64,000 bases of DNA, taken from contig CANHVU010000002.1 in assembly GCA_947464275.1 (NCBI GenBank), forward strand, positions 124,001 to 188,000, read 5' to 3'. The notes below the pieces were generated by a model that did no database searches, was not told the DNA's origin, and saw only the letters and a list, made by a program, of their open reading frames with translations. Below, piece by piece: positions 33,371-42,453 of this stretch. Origin of the DNA: Bacteroidota bacterium. GTDB taxonomy: Bacteria; Bacteroidota; Bacteroidia; UKL13-3. How positions within the stretch are numbered: the stretch's first letter is position 1; every line of letters begins with the position of its first letter. The position numbers were made by a program, and so were the translations under genes.

Positions 33371-34837
33371 CTAATTTATCACACTATAACTCGTTCCTTC
33401 TTTGCCATCTTTTATTTCAAAACCAATGTCTTTTAGTTTGTTTCTTATGGCATCGCTTGTGGCAAAATCTTTGTTTAACTTAGCATGATTTCTTTGTTCA
33501 ATTATCATGTTCATCAATCCATCCACTTTGCTATTATCAGTATTATTTTCTTCTTGTAATCCCAATACATCAAAAACTATTTCTGTCATTAGTTTTTTCA
33601 AACTAGTTTTATCAGTTTCGGTAATGGTTTCTTTGCCATCATTAATAGAATTAATCATTCGCACCGCTTCAAAAATACTTGCTATGGCGATTGGTGTATT
33701 GAAATCATCGTTTAAAGCATTGTAAATATCATCAGTTGTTTGTTGAAAGTTGACAGTTGATTGGCTTGAAACTTTCAAACCATCAATCAATTTAATGGCA
33801 TTCATTAATCGAGCAAAACCTTTTTCAGCAGCTTGCAATGCTTCGTTGCTAAAATCTAAGGTGCTGCGGTAATGTGCTTGCAACATAAAAAAGCGCACTG
33901 TCATTGGGCTGTAACCTTTATCTAACAGCTTATGATTACCTGTAACTAATTCGTTTGGTAAAAAAGAATTGCCTAAACTTTTGCTCATTTTTTGGCCATT
34001 TACAGTCAACATATTGGTATGAATCCAATAACGAGCAGGTTGCGTTTTGTGGCAAGCCAAATTTTGCGCAATTTCGTTGGTATGATGGGTTGGAATTAAA
34101 TCCATTCCACCGCCATGAATATCAAATTCATTTCCCAAATATTTACTGCTCATGGCTGAACACTCTAAGTGCCAGCCTGGAAAACCAACTCCCCAAGGAC
34201 TTGGCCATTTCATAATATGTTCAGGTTTTGCTTTTATCCAAAGTGCAAAATCTAAACGTCCACGTTTATCATCTTGTCCATCCAAATCGCGGGTGTTGTT
34301 CAGTAAATCGTCTAAATTTCTGTTAGATAAAATGGTGTAATTATATTCTTTGGTAAATTTTTCTACATCAAAATAAATAGAACCATTTACCTCATAAGCA
34401 TAACCATTGGCAATAATTTGTTTGGTCATTTCTATTTGCTCAATAATATGGCCAGTGGCAGTTGGTTCAATGCTTGGCGGCAAGGTATTGAACATGCGCA
34501 TGGTTTCTCTAAAATCAATGGTGTAGCGTTGCACAATCTCCATTGGTTCTAGTTGTTCTAATTTTGCTTTTTTCGCAATTTTATCTTCACCTTCATCAGC
34601 ATCACTTTCCAAATGACCAGCATCGGTAATATTGCGCACATAACGCACTTTAAAACCCAAATGTAAAAAGTAACGAAAAATTACATCAAACGAAATAAAG
34701 GTACGTGCATTGCCTAAATGCGCATTGCTATAAACTGTTGGTCCACAAACGTACATGCCTACATGGCCTTCGTGAATGGGTTTAAAATCTTCGGTAGTTC
34801 GGGTTAAAGTATTGTATATTTTTAAAGTAGAATCCAT
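33371..34837 (-). CDS. cysS: Cysteine--tRNA ligase
   Basis: A 488-residue class I aminoacyl-tRNA synthetase. The N-terminus has [22 protein letters not shown], with the zinc-binding Cys31 and the HIGH-type motif HLGN at 40-43. WHLECSAMS and [20 protein letters not shown] carry the other zinc ligands, and KMSKSLGN is the KMSKS loop. The C-terminal DALR/anticodon-binding region ends with [39 protein letters not shown]. Length and order are normal. Essential for charging tRNA-Cys. Confidence 0.97.
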   Translation of the reverse strand: MDSTLKIYNTLTRTTEDFKPIHEGHVGMYVCGPTVYSNAHLGNARTFISFDVIFRYFLHLGFKVRYVRNITDAGHLESDADEGEDKIAKKAKLEQLEPMEIVQRYTIDFRETMRMFNTLPPSIEPTATGHIIEQIEMTKQIIANGYAYEVNGSIYFDVEKFTKEYNYTILSNRNLDDLLNNTRDLDGQDDKRGRLDFALWIKAKPEHIMKWPSPWGVGFPGWHLECSAMSSKYLGNEFDIHGGGMDLIPTHHTNEIAQNLACHKTQPARYWIHTNMLTVNGQKMSKSLGNSFLPNELVTGNHKLLDKGYSPMTVRFFMLQAHYRSTLDFSNEALQAAEKGFARLMNAIKLIDGLKVSSQSTVNFQQTTDDIYNALNDDFNTPIAIASIFEAVRMINSINDGKETITETDKTSLKKLMTEIVFDVLGLQEENNTDNSKVDGLMNMIIEQRNHAKLNKDFATSDAIRNKLKDIGFEIKDGKEGTSYSVIN

Positions 34838-34853
34838 AATATAAAATGTGTGG

Positions 34854-34861
34854 CAAATATA
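34854..34861 (-). promoter_or_regulatory. Candidate -7 box (TATATTTG) for cysS
   Basis: Reading the minus strand, TATATTTG matches TAnnTTTG 16 bp before the cysS ATG. No -33 element is clear. Confidence 0.3.
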
Positions 34862-34974
34862 GCTGTTTAAAGTTTGAATTTTGGTTTCCTACTATTGAAT
34901 TTTAGGAAAGATTTTAGAGTATGATTGTACAATTAATTGGTTGTTATAGAAGTAAAATCAACCATTTTTAATTT

Positions 34975-35997
34975 TTATAAATCATGCAAAAAAGAGTTAC
35001 ACACTTCTTTAATAGTTTGTTCTACAGGTTTAAACTTAAAATTTAGCGATTTAATTATTTTATTATTGTCATAATAAAATTGTTTCTGCGATGCTCTTGC
35101 AGTTTCTTTTGTTAAGCTAAATTTTGATAATTTTAAAAAGCGAACTATGGCAAATATGCGCCACGCCACTTCACTTAGAAATGGAGTTATGGCTATTCTT
35201 GGCGGCTTTACATCCAAGTATTTGGCAATATTGAAAAATAAACTTTTAATACTTATGCTTTCACTTACCAAAATATAGCGTTCACCAAAAATATTTTGTT
35301 CCATTAATTGAAGACAAACTTTAGTAATATCTTGAACGTCAATATAGCCGTTTACACCATTGGTATAAAATGGCATTCCTTTGTATACAGAATTAAAAAG
35401 AACCACTGAACCTTTTGTAAAATCGCCATAGCCTAATATAACACCAGGATTAACAATACATACATTCAAACCTTCTTCTTTGGCTCTCCAAACTTCCATC
35501 TCGGCTTTGTACTTGCTAATGGCATAATTGCTATTTAATTTTCCATTTTCCCATTTGCAATTTTCGTTGATGGTTTTACCATTCAAACTACGACCAATAG
35601 CTGCTATAGAACTGATATAGCAAAACTTTTCAACCTTATTAATGAGAGCTAGGTTTACCATATTGGCTGTTCCTTCAATATTGGTTTTGTCCATTTTAGT
35701 TTTATCGGCTTGGGCAAAACTTACCATAGCTGCGCAATGATATACTTCAGTAACACCTAAAAATGCTTCTTGAAGTTGTGGCAAATTTAAAATATCGGCT
35801 TCTACCCAATTTAAAGATTGGAATAATGCATTTTTTGCATCAATACTAAAATGGTTGAAATAGTAATTAAATATTTTATTAAACTCTACCAAACTAGCTG
35901 TACTTCGCCTAATTAGCTTTATTTTTTTACCTTGTAAAATTAAATAACAAGCCATGTGGGCACCTAAAAAACCTGTTGAACCGGTAACTAAAATCAC
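34975..35997 (-). CDS. NAD(P)-dependent epimerase/dehydratase-like SDR protein
   Basis: A 340-residue extended short-chain dehydrogenase. It has the Rossmann motif VTGSTGFLGAHMACYLILQGKKIKLIRRS at the N-terminus and the catalytic Tyr/Lys in SNYAISKYKAEMEVWRA. VYHCAAMVSFAQADKTKMDKTNIEGTANMVNLAL is the usual strand-4/5 region, and CIVNPGVILGYGDFTKGS and GYIDVQDITKVCLQLM follow. The overall pattern is like dihydroflavonol reductase / 3-beta-HSD-type sugar or lipid oxidoreductases. The substrate is unknown. It is divergent from the arginase-like gene. Confidence 0.9.
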   Translation of the reverse strand: MILVTGSTGFLGAHMACYLILQGKKIKLIRRSTASLVEFNKIFNYYFNHFSIDAKNALFQSLNWVEADILNLPQLQEAFLGVTEVYHCAAMVSFAQADKTKMDKTNIEGTANMVNLALINKVEKFCYISSIAAIGRSLNGKTINENCKWENGKLNSNYAISKYKAEMEVWRAKEEGLNVCIVNPGVILGYGDFTKGSVVLFNSVYKGMPFYTNGVNGYIDVQDITKVCLQLMEQNIFGERYILVSESISIKSLFFNIAKYLDVKPPRIAITPFLSEVAWRIFAIVRFLKLSKFSLTKETARASQKQFYYDNNKIIKSLNFKFKPVEQTIKEVCNSFLHDL

Positions 35998-36107
35998 TGT
36001 TTGTGGATATGTTTATTTTATATGCCAACAAATTAATGAGTTTTGAAGCAAATAGCTACTATGAATTAAACGATTGTTTAAAATTAAAAGTAGAAAAAAT
36101 AATAAAC

Positions 36108-37262
36108 ATGGAATTTTTAAAACCTATACCTAAAAGTACTATCGATTTTTTAGCGTCAAACTGTAGCCAAAAGAGTATTTTTTATAGCACCACATTTACC
36201 AATAATACAGAAAACATGGAAAATTTTGATATTGCTATTGTTGGAGTTTGCGATGATAGATTAAGACCCGAATTTAGTGGTTCGGCATTGGCTGCTAATG
36301 CTGTTAGAAAGGAATTTTATCAGTTAATTAAGCATAGAAATGATTTTCGCATAGTTGATTTAGGAAATATAGAGGCTGGTAACACTTTAAGCGACACTTA
36401 TTTTGCACTTAAACAAACTGTTGGCACACTTTTGAAAAAGAATATTATGTGTTTAATAATAGGTGCCAGCGAAGATTTTGTTTATGCTCAATATGCTGCT
36501 TACGAGGAAACACATTTTAATATGAATGTATTGTTTGTAGATGCAAGAGTGGCCTTGAAATTTGATGACGATAATGCAGAAAACAACGGATACATCAGTA
36601 AAATAATTGCACATCCGAAAAATTATTTGTTCAATATTGCGCATATTGGGCATCAAAGTTATTTTGTAGAACCTGAAAACTACGATGCGTTTGAGCGAAT
36701 GAACTTTGATATGCTTCGATTAGGAAATTTCCGAAATAAAATTCAAGATATTGAACCTTTTTGCAGAAATGCAGATATGATGGCATTTAATATGTCGGCA
36801 ATAAAAGCAGCCGATGCGCATGGTCAAAATATGCCATCAGCCAATGGTTTTATGGGCGAAGAGGCTTGTCAGATTGCTCGTTATGCAGGAATGAGTAATG
36901 ATTTGAAATCATTTGGTATTTATAATATAAATCCTACACATGATTTGAATAATTTAACTAGTCAATTAGCAGCTCAGATGCTTTGGTATTTTATAGATGG
37001 ATTTGGTAATAGAAAAGTAGAATACCCAACCAAAGAAAGTAATGACTTTATGGTTTATTATACCAGTATTCAAGAAACTTATGAAATTACTTTTTATAAA
37101 AATATATTGAGTGAAAGATGGTGGATGGAAGTGCCGTATCCTAAGGATAGAAGCGATAATAAGGGTTCATTTATGGTGCCATGCAGTTATGCTGATTACC
37201 AAATTGCTCTTTCGAATGAAATACCTGACAGATGGATAAAAGCATTTCAAAAATTAATTTAA
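36108..37262 (+). CDS. Arginase/formiminoglutamase-fold protein lacking metal ligands
   Basis: The track begins at a GTG (36003), only 5 bp from the divergent SDR start. The ATG at 36108 gives MEFLKPIPKSTIDFLASNC, leaves room for promoters and is preferred (384 residues). Fold markers are FDIAIVGVCDDRLRPEFSGSALAANAVRKEFYQL, IMCLIIGASEDFVYAQYAAYE, MNVLFVDARVALKF and ADMMAFNMSAIKAADA. Compared with arginase GGDHS, DAHxD and DxD, nearly all manganese ligands are replaced (H to E, DAH to DAR, DxD to NMS). It is probably a non-catalytic or redirected relative; such forms are widespread in Bacteroidota. It abuts the next gene with no gap. Confidence 0.8.
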   Translation: MEFLKPIPKSTIDFLASNCSQKSIFYSTTFTNNTENMENFDIAIVGVCDDRLRPEFSGSALAANAVRKEFYQLIKHRNDFRIVDLGNIEAGNTLSDTYFALKQTVGTLLKKNIMCLIIGASEDFVYAQYAAYEETHFNMNVLFVDARVALKFDDDNAENNGYISKIIAHPKNYLFNIAHIGHQSYFVEPENYDAFERMNFDMLRLGNFRNKIQDIEPFCRNADMMAFNMSAIKAADAHGQNMPSANGFMGEEACQIARYAGMSNDLKSFGIYNINPTHDLNNLTSQLAAQMLWYFIDGFGNRKVEYPTKESNDFMVYYTSIQETYEITFYKNILSERWWMEVPYPKDRSDNKGSFMVPCSYADYQIALSNEIPDRWIKAFQKLI

Positions 37263-37595
37263 TTGGATAAGTACACCTTTTTTGACAATGTATTTGATGT
37301 GGTAAGGCAAATTCCTTATGGAAGGGCAACTAGTTATGGCGCTATAGCTAAGTACTTAGGTAGTGCCAAAAGTAGCCGAATGGTTGGTTATGCTATGAAC
37401 GCAAGCCATCAATTAATCCCATCAATTCCTGCTCATAGAGTAGTGAACAGAAATGGTTTGCTAACAGGAAAACATCATTTTGGTGGAAATACTATGCAAG
37501 AAATGTTAGAAACCGAAGGTTTTGTAATTGAAAATGACCAAATAAAAGATTTTGAAAAACACTTTTGGGATCCGAATGTGGAGTTGGTTTTGTAA
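37263..37595 (+). CDS. Alkyltransferase-like protein (MGMT family, no active-site Cys)
   Basis: A 110-residue protein of the O6-alkylguanine-DNA alkyltransferase C-terminal fold. It has VVRQIPYGRATSYGAIAKYLGSAKSSRMVGYAMNAS (DNA-binding helix-turn-helix and Arg finger) followed by IPAHRVVNRNGLLTGKHHFGG. The acceptor Cys of the PCHRV motif is Ala57 here, so it should be an ATL protein. ATLs bind alkylated guanine and hand it to nucleotide-excision repair instead of reversing the damage. The start is TTG directly after the TAA of the upstream gene, implying coupled translation. Confidence 0.9.
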   Translation: MDKYTFFDNVFDVVRQIPYGRATSYGAIAKYLGSAKSSRMVGYAMNASHQLIPSIPAHRVVNRNGLLTGKHHFGGNTMQEMLETEGFVIENDQIKDFEKHFWDPNVELVL

Positions 37596-37622
37596 CTGCT
37601 AATTTATCGGATACAATATAAA

Positions 37623-37907
37623 CTATAATTCTAGTTTATGGATTCTTTCAATTGGTATTACTAATCCTTGTTTTAAAATAACTCGTTCTTCTGTTAAGCC
37701 CCAAATAGTAGTATCAACCATGCGCTTTTTGATAGTATCTTCAAAATATATTTTTATTTTGAAATGTTCCAAATTCCCTAGCGAAAGCGCTTTGTTTAAA
37801 TTGTCAGTTCTATCTTTAATTTTCTCAGCGTCTGTTAAAACCTCTTCATGAGGAAATTTTAATGTTTCGATTGCTTCTTTTTCAATAATTTCAAATGTAG
37901 TATCCAT
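37623..37907 (-). CDS. Hypothetical small soluble protein
   Basis: A 94-residue protein, MDTTFEIIEKEAIETLKFPHEEVLTDAEKIKDRTDNLNKALSLGNLEHFKIKIYFEDTIKKRMVDTTIWGLTEERVILKQGLVIPIERIHKLEL (quoted in part: helical N-half, beta-strand C-half). The C-terminal pattern TTIWGLTEERVILKQGLVIPIERIHKLEL suggests a small beta-barrel. No family name is available to me. It is convergent with the ATL gene. Confidence 0.7.
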   Translation of the reverse strand: MDTTFEIIEKEAIETLKFPHEEVLTDAEKIKDRTDNLNKALSLGNLEHFKIKIYFEDTIKKRMVDTTIWGLTEERVILKQGLVIPIERIHKLEL

Positions 37908-38115
37908 AATTGATTGCTTTTTTTTGTTTAGTTCAAATGTAGAATTTGTGTTGGTATTAACTAATTATATTTAAAATATATGCCTTAAAAATTTTATTGA
38001 TAAATGAATCAAATATTTAAAATTTAAATAGCGTATTTTTCATAAAAACTTATTTGTTTGCGTAATGTTTTAAATTATACCTAAGTAAAGGTATTAATTA
38101 AGTAAAATTTTTGTC

Positions 38116-38763
38116 TTGAGTTTCCATAAAAACATATCGTTTCCACATGTAATGCATCTAATAAGTAGGGGCGAGGGTGAACAATTGGATTTTAAAAAAA
38201 CCATTTCTTCGGCCAATAAAATTGCTAAAACCATGGCTGCTTTTGCTAACCACAAAGGAGGAACTTTACTAGTTGGAGTTAACGATAATAAAACCATTTC
38301 AGGCGTAAAAAGTGAAGACGAAAAATACATGCTTGATTTGGCCGCAAGTTTTTACTGCAAACCCGAAATAAAAATAACTTTGGTAGAGTGGGAGATAGGC
38401 GGTAAAACGGTTATTGAGTGCATTATTCCTGAAGGAAACGATAAACCTTATTATGCCAAAGATGAAGATGGTAAATGGTGGGCACATATTCGTGTAGCTG
38501 ATAAAACTTTATTGGCTAGTAAAATTGTATTAGATGTATTAAAACGACAAGCCAATAATACCAATACTTTTATAGCTTACAGTAAGCACGAGCAAGGTTT
38601 ATTGCAATATTTAAACACCAATAATAAAATTACTTTAAAAGAAGTATCAAAATTACTCAATATTGGCCGTTGGCGAGCACAAAAAATGCTGATTAATTTA
38701 GTAAGTGCAGGTATTTTACGCTCGCATACCACCGAAAAAACAGAATTTTTTACTTTAAGTTAA
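38116..38763 (+). CDS. AlbA_2 (Schlafen-type) DNA-binding domain protein
   Basis: A 215-residue protein. The N-terminal approximately 125 residues form an AlbA_2 domain: HLISRGEGEQLDFKKTISSANKIAKTMAAFANHKGGTLLVGVNDNKTISGV, with the E-x-x-x-x-D-F-K and GGTLLxGVxD signatures, then KPYYAKDEDGKWWAHIRVADKTLLAS. The C-terminal region (LLQYLNTNNKITLKEVSKLLNIGRWRAQKMLINLVSAGILRSHT) is a winged-helix/HTH. Both halves suggest a nucleic-acid-binding regulator. The ORF starts at TTG (38116); the ATG at 38152 (MHLISRGEG) is an alternative that keeps the domain whole. It is a single gene after a 208-bp intergenic space. Confidence 0.85.
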   Translation: MSFHKNISFPHVMHLISRGEGEQLDFKKTISSANKIAKTMAAFANHKGGTLLVGVNDNKTISGVKSEDEKYMLDLAASFYCKPEIKITLVEWEIGGKTVIECIIPEGNDKPYYAKDEDGKWWAHIRVADKTLLASKIVLDVLKRQANNTNTFIAYSKHEQGLLQYLNTNNKITLKEVSKLLNIGRWRAQKMLINLVSAGILRSHTTEKTEFFTLS

Positions 38764-38859
38764 TTTTTTAAATTAAATTCCTAAAGTCAATTCACTTTTA
38801 GATGCTTTCGTAATTGTAAAAAATAATAAGTATGTTAGCACCAAATTTTGAAATCGTAG

Positions 38860-39981
38860 GTGAAACAATTACTGTGTGTAATTTATATCGTTTTTGGTAT
38901 TTGCTTTATTAATAAAATTAAGGCACAACCTACTGTGCTTGGCACCAATGCAAAAAGGTATAATTTTTACGATAGATTTAACCTAAATAATTTTGGAAAA
39001 TTAAGACAATATAGATTTCAAGCCGATAACAATGCAAGTAGTGGAAGTGCTATTTGGGAGTTTCCAACTGGGGATTCTATCTCTCCTAACTACAATATTG
39101 TATGGCGGCCATATGCTACTAATCAAACTATCTTCTCTTTCGACTCCATCATTTCTCCAAACTCAACTCCTACGGTCGGAGCCATGTATAATAACACAGC
39201 AGGAGGCCTTGGTAATGGAAACTCAGGTAAACTACCTGCTGTTGTAGCAAATAGGTATTATACTTTTAATATTGGTGACTCAACGGGGAATAATTATATG
39301 GCCGTTTGGGAAACTAATTTTAACCCAACAGCCATTTCAGTTAGTTCTCAATCGCCAAATACAGTATGTACCAATGGTGATTCGGTAAGTATTTTATTAA
39401 CGGCTAATCAGCTTTTAAATGGCACGGAAAATGTATATCTACGCTATTCTTCAAGTGCAAATTTTGCCTCTTCTAGTCTTGTTCAGGCTCAGTTTGTGGG
39501 GTTAAATGGCTATGCTAAAATTCCAACACCAAATGTTATTGGAACGGTATATTTTTATGTATTTACTTCAAAATATAATATCAATAAATTAGCGCCTAAT
39601 GGTGTGGTCAATCAAACTTACTGCGATTTAAGTTCATTAAGCATAAATAATAATTTTAATAATAATTATAGTTATTCTGTAATCAGTGGTACTGTTCCAA
39701 ATGTTGATTTTTCTACCGCAAATTTTTGTTTGGGCGGTTCTACTCTATTTACTAATAACACCACCATTTCGAGTGGAAGTATATCAAACTATAATTGGGC
39801 ATTTGGAGATGGCATCACCAACACTAATTCAGCATCCTCATTTACCAAAATTTATAGTAGTGCAAATAATTATACCATTAGCTTAACAGCCACAAGTAAT
39901 TTAGGTTGTACCAAAACTATTTATAAAACAAATACCATTAATCAACCCCCAATTACTAGTCAAATTATATCAGTTTATTAA
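38860..39981 (+). CDS. Secreted protein with C-terminal PKD domain
   Basis: A 373-residue protein starting at GTG with a signal peptide (KQLLCVIYIVFGICFINKIKAQ). The first 170 residues are beta-rich and of unknown family. The middle (NTVCTNGDSVSILLTANQLLNGTENVYLRYSSS) looks Ig-like. The end is a PKD domain (NYNWAFGDGITNTNSASSFTKIYSSANNYTISLTATSNLGC). It stops soon after the PKD and shows no T9SS sorting domain. The next gene starts 13 bp later and carries one, so the two may be a split or paired secretion unit. Confidence 0.75.
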   Translation: MKQLLCVIYIVFGICFINKIKAQPTVLGTNAKRYNFYDRFNLNNFGKLRQYRFQADNNASSGSAIWEFPTGDSISPNYNIVWRPYATNQTIFSFDSIISPNSTPTVGAMYNNTAGGLGNGNSGKLPAVVANRYYTFNIGDSTGNNYMAVWETNFNPTAISVSSQSPNTVCTNGDSVSILLTANQLLNGTENVYLRYSSSANFASSSLVQAQFVGLNGYAKIPTPNVIGTVYFYVFTSKYNINKLAPNGVVNQTYCDLSSLSINNNFNNNYSYSVISGTVPNVDFSTANFCLGGSTLFTNNTTISSGSISNYNWAFGDGITNTNSASSFTKIYSSANNYTISLTATSNLGCTKTIYKTNTINQPPITSQIISVY

Positions 39982-39993
39982 TTAAAAAAATAT

Positions 39994-41022
39994 TTGAAAA
40001 AATACATTTACATATCATTATTATTTGTGTTAGCCTTTAATTATAAAGGCTATACGCAGTATTTTGATACAGTTTGTGTAAATGAAAATAATGTTCGTTA
40101 CAAGGTAAATGAAACCATAGGGTCTTCATATAACTGGCAAGTTACAGGAGGTGCAATAATTGGAGGCCAGGGCACCAGTAATATCCTTGTCAATTGGGGT
40201 AGTTTAGCGGGTGTTTTTACCCTTTCTGTTACTGAAACAAACGGTGCAAGTTGTTTAGGTGAAATGGTAACAGATAGTATTCTAATTCAGAGTAAACCTC
40301 AAGTTGTAATTATTGGTCCAGATTTAGTTTGTGCCGATTCATTAATTGCAGTCCAGGCTTCTGGAAGTATTAATTATGTTTGGAGCAATGGAAGTACTGG
40401 AAATGCCATTGTTGAAAAAATTAAAAACACAAAAACCTATTATGTAATTGGCGAAAACAATGGCTGTAGTAGTGATACTGTTTTTAAAACAGTTACTGTT
40501 ATAAGTAAGCCAAATGCTACTTTTACTGCTAACCAAATTAATGATTGGATAATTGGCGATGAAATTCAATTTACGGCCACCGATTTAACTATAAATAAAT
40601 GGGTTTGGGATATCAATAATATTCCAATGAATCAAAATCAACCAACAATTAATTTCATTCTCAATTTAATTGGATTGAACACTATTAAACTAACTGCATA
40701 TAATAGTTTTAATTGTAGCGATACGTTTTCAATTACCAATAATGTGGTGAATAAACTTGACCTCTATATTCCTACTGCTTTTTCACCAAACAATGATAAT
40801 TTAAACGATATTTTTGAGCCTACTGGTTCTCATTATTCTGATTACTATATGCAGATTTTTGATGCCTTTGGTGGACTTATTTATGAAGGGACAAATAAAG
40901 GCTGGGATGGTACCTATAATGGACAATTAAGTGCATTGGGAAATTACACATACAAAATAACAGTTACCACTGCTAGCGGAAGAAAAAAAGCAGTTGATGG
41001 TAACGTGATTTTGGTAAGATAA
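39994..41022 (+). CDS. PKD-type secreted protein with T9SS type B (gliding-associated) C-terminal domain
   Basis: A 342-residue protein, TTG start, signal peptide KKYIYISLLFVLAFNYKGYTQ. The middle contains Ig/PKD-like beta domains (ADSLIAVQASGSINYVWSNGSTGNA; KWVWDINNIPMNQNQP...NTIKLTAYNSFNCSDTF). The last 85 residues (LDLYIPTAFSPNNDNLNDIFEPTGS...YYMQIFDAFGGLIYEGTNKGWDGTYNG...GNYTYKITVTTASGRKKAVDGNVILVR) are the classical gliding-motility-associated C-terminal domain, i.e. a T9SS type B signal. The protein should be delivered to the cell surface. Type B cargo often needs a PorP/SprF partner, which is not in this window. Confidence 0.9.
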   Translation: MKKYIYISLLFVLAFNYKGYTQYFDTVCVNENNVRYKVNETIGSSYNWQVTGGAIIGGQGTSNILVNWGSLAGVFTLSVTETNGASCLGEMVTDSILIQSKPQVVIIGPDLVCADSLIAVQASGSINYVWSNGSTGNAIVEKIKNTKTYYVIGENNGCSSDTVFKTVTVISKPNATFTANQINDWIIGDEIQFTATDLTINKWVWDINNIPMNQNQPTINFILNLIGLNTIKLTAYNSFNCSDTFSITNNVVNKLDLYIPTAFSPNNDNLNDIFEPTGSHYSDYYMQIFDAFGGLIYEGTNKGWDGTYNGQLSALGNYTYKITVTTASGRKKAVDGNVILVR

Positions 41023-41030
41023 TTTTTAAA

Positions 41031-42383
41031 TTAATCTACTACTTCAATCACTTTTTCAGGATTAGCCAAAGCAAATAATTCTATTTGTTTCAGAATAAAA
41101 AAATTCTCTTTATATTTCTTAATAAAATGAATGATTTCATCAAGATTGTCTCTTGGAACTTCAACCGGTATATAGCCCATGCCAATAAATTTACCCTTGC
41201 TCACATAAATAGCTGAAAACTCATTTTTAGTTCGTCCTTTGTCAATAATTAAGTAACTTTCTTTATTACTTAATTGAACTATTAAATCATTTACTTTTGC
41301 ATTGTATTCAAATAGGGAGATGAGTTTTTTGCAATCGCAGTTTGGGTTTATACAAATTTGTTGAACACCACAAAATTGGGGGCATAATTCAAATACCTCT
41401 ACCATTTGTTGAATGTGTTCAATAGCTTCTGTTTTAGAACTATATTCAATTAACGGTTTGGTATGTCTGTGTTTTCCAATAATTTCAATTCCCAACCTAA
41501 TTATGCCACTTCTATCTGTGTAGTCGTACAAACCATATTTGGCATCATATTTTTTTTGTGCTTTATTAAAGGCTGGCCAATGAGCTTTAATTTCGTGCGA
41601 TTCGAGTATAAGAGCCAAAAGCTCTGTGGAGGTTTCCTCAAATGAAAGACTGTGTATTTCTCTTAAAAAATCTTGCTTCTGTTTATTGGTTGAATTGTTA
41701 GAAAAGTGGCTGCTTACTCTACTTTTTATATTAATAGCCTTGCCTATATAAACCACTTTCCCTTCTTGATTATGAAAATAGTATATACCAGGTTTTGAAG
41801 GTAATTTTTCAAATTGCTGTTTAGGTAAATTTGGAGGTAATGATTGCTCCTTTGAACCTTTTTTAAGCATTTTTTCAATATCTCCATTGCTGTCTTGCTC
41901 AAGTAAAATTTCAAAAAGTTTTACTGTGGCCGCGGCATCACCTTTAGCTCTATGTCTATCAAACATTGGTATATTCAAATACCCACATAAATTACCAAGA
42001 CTATAGCTAGCATAACCTGGAATAATTTTTCGGCTAAGCCTAACTGTACAAAGTTTGCTGGTATTAAGTTGAAAGCCACATAACCCAAGCGAATGTTTGA
42101 TAAATGAGTAATCAAAATTAACATTATGTGCTACAAAAATATTGTCTTTTAGCAGGGTGTAAATTTGATGAGCCACTTCGTTAAAATAGGGAGCAGTGGC
42201 TACCATTTCGTTGCTAATACCTGTTAGCGATTCAATAAAACGGGGTATTTCCATTCCCGGATTTATTAAAGTTTGGTATTCGTTAATTACTTTTTCACCA
42301 TCAAAAATAAAAATACAGATTTCGGTTATACCATTGGTTGAAGCGTGCCCGCCTGTAGTTTCAATATCAACTATTGCATACAT
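41031..42383 (-). CDS. DnaQ-like exonuclease fused to UvrC-type GIY-YIG nuclease domain
   Basis: A 450-residue fusion. Residues 1-165 are a DEDDh 3'-5' exonuclease as in the polymerase III epsilon subunit: YAIVDIETTGGHASTNGITEICIFIFDG, FVAHNVNFDYSFIKHSL and MFDRHRAKGDAAATVKLFEILL. Residues about 197-275 are a GIY-YIG endonuclease of UvrC/Cho type: KPGIYYFHNQEGKVVYIGKAINIKSRVSSHFS. The rest resembles the Cho-like tail, with a Cys cluster CPQFCGVQQICINPNCDC that could bind metal. Such fusions probably act in repair; the biological role here is not established. It is divergent from the dioxygenase gene. Confidence 0.9.
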   Translation of the reverse strand: MYAIVDIETTGGHASTNGITEICIFIFDGEKVINEYQTLINPGMEIPRFIESLTGISNEMVATAPYFNEVAHQIYTLLKDNIFVAHNVNFDYSFIKHSLGLCGFQLNTSKLCTVRLSRKIIPGYASYSLGNLCGYLNIPMFDRHRAKGDAAATVKLFEILLEQDSNGDIEKMLKKGSKEQSLPPNLPKQQFEKLPSKPGIYYFHNQEGKVVYIGKAINIKSRVSSHFSNNSTNKQKQDFLREIHSLSFEETSTELLALILESHEIKAHWPAFNKAQKKYDAKYGLYDYTDRSGIIRLGIEIIGKHRHTKPLIEYSSKTEAIEHIQQMVEVFELCPQFCGVQQICINPNCDCKKLISLFEYNAKVNDLIVQLSNKESYLIIDKGRTKNEFSAIYVSKGKFIGMGYIPVEVPRDNLDEIIHFIKKYKENFFILKQIELFALANPEKVIEVVD

Positions 42384-42453
42384 ATTAGGCTGTAATATTA
42401 ATCAAATATATTTTAAATTAAATATCGCACTTAAAATTTATTACGGTTTTAAA

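Noticed and set aside
36003-36107. Upstream GTG/ATG starts of the arginase-like gene
   Set aside because: They would leave 5 bp between divergent start codons; the ATG at 36108 gives the MEFLKPIP start and leaves promoter space.
42196-42453. N-terminal part of the dioxygenase ORF
   Set aside because: It is antisense to the exonuclease/GIY-YIG gene up to 42383; the conserved protein starts at 42454 or 42472.
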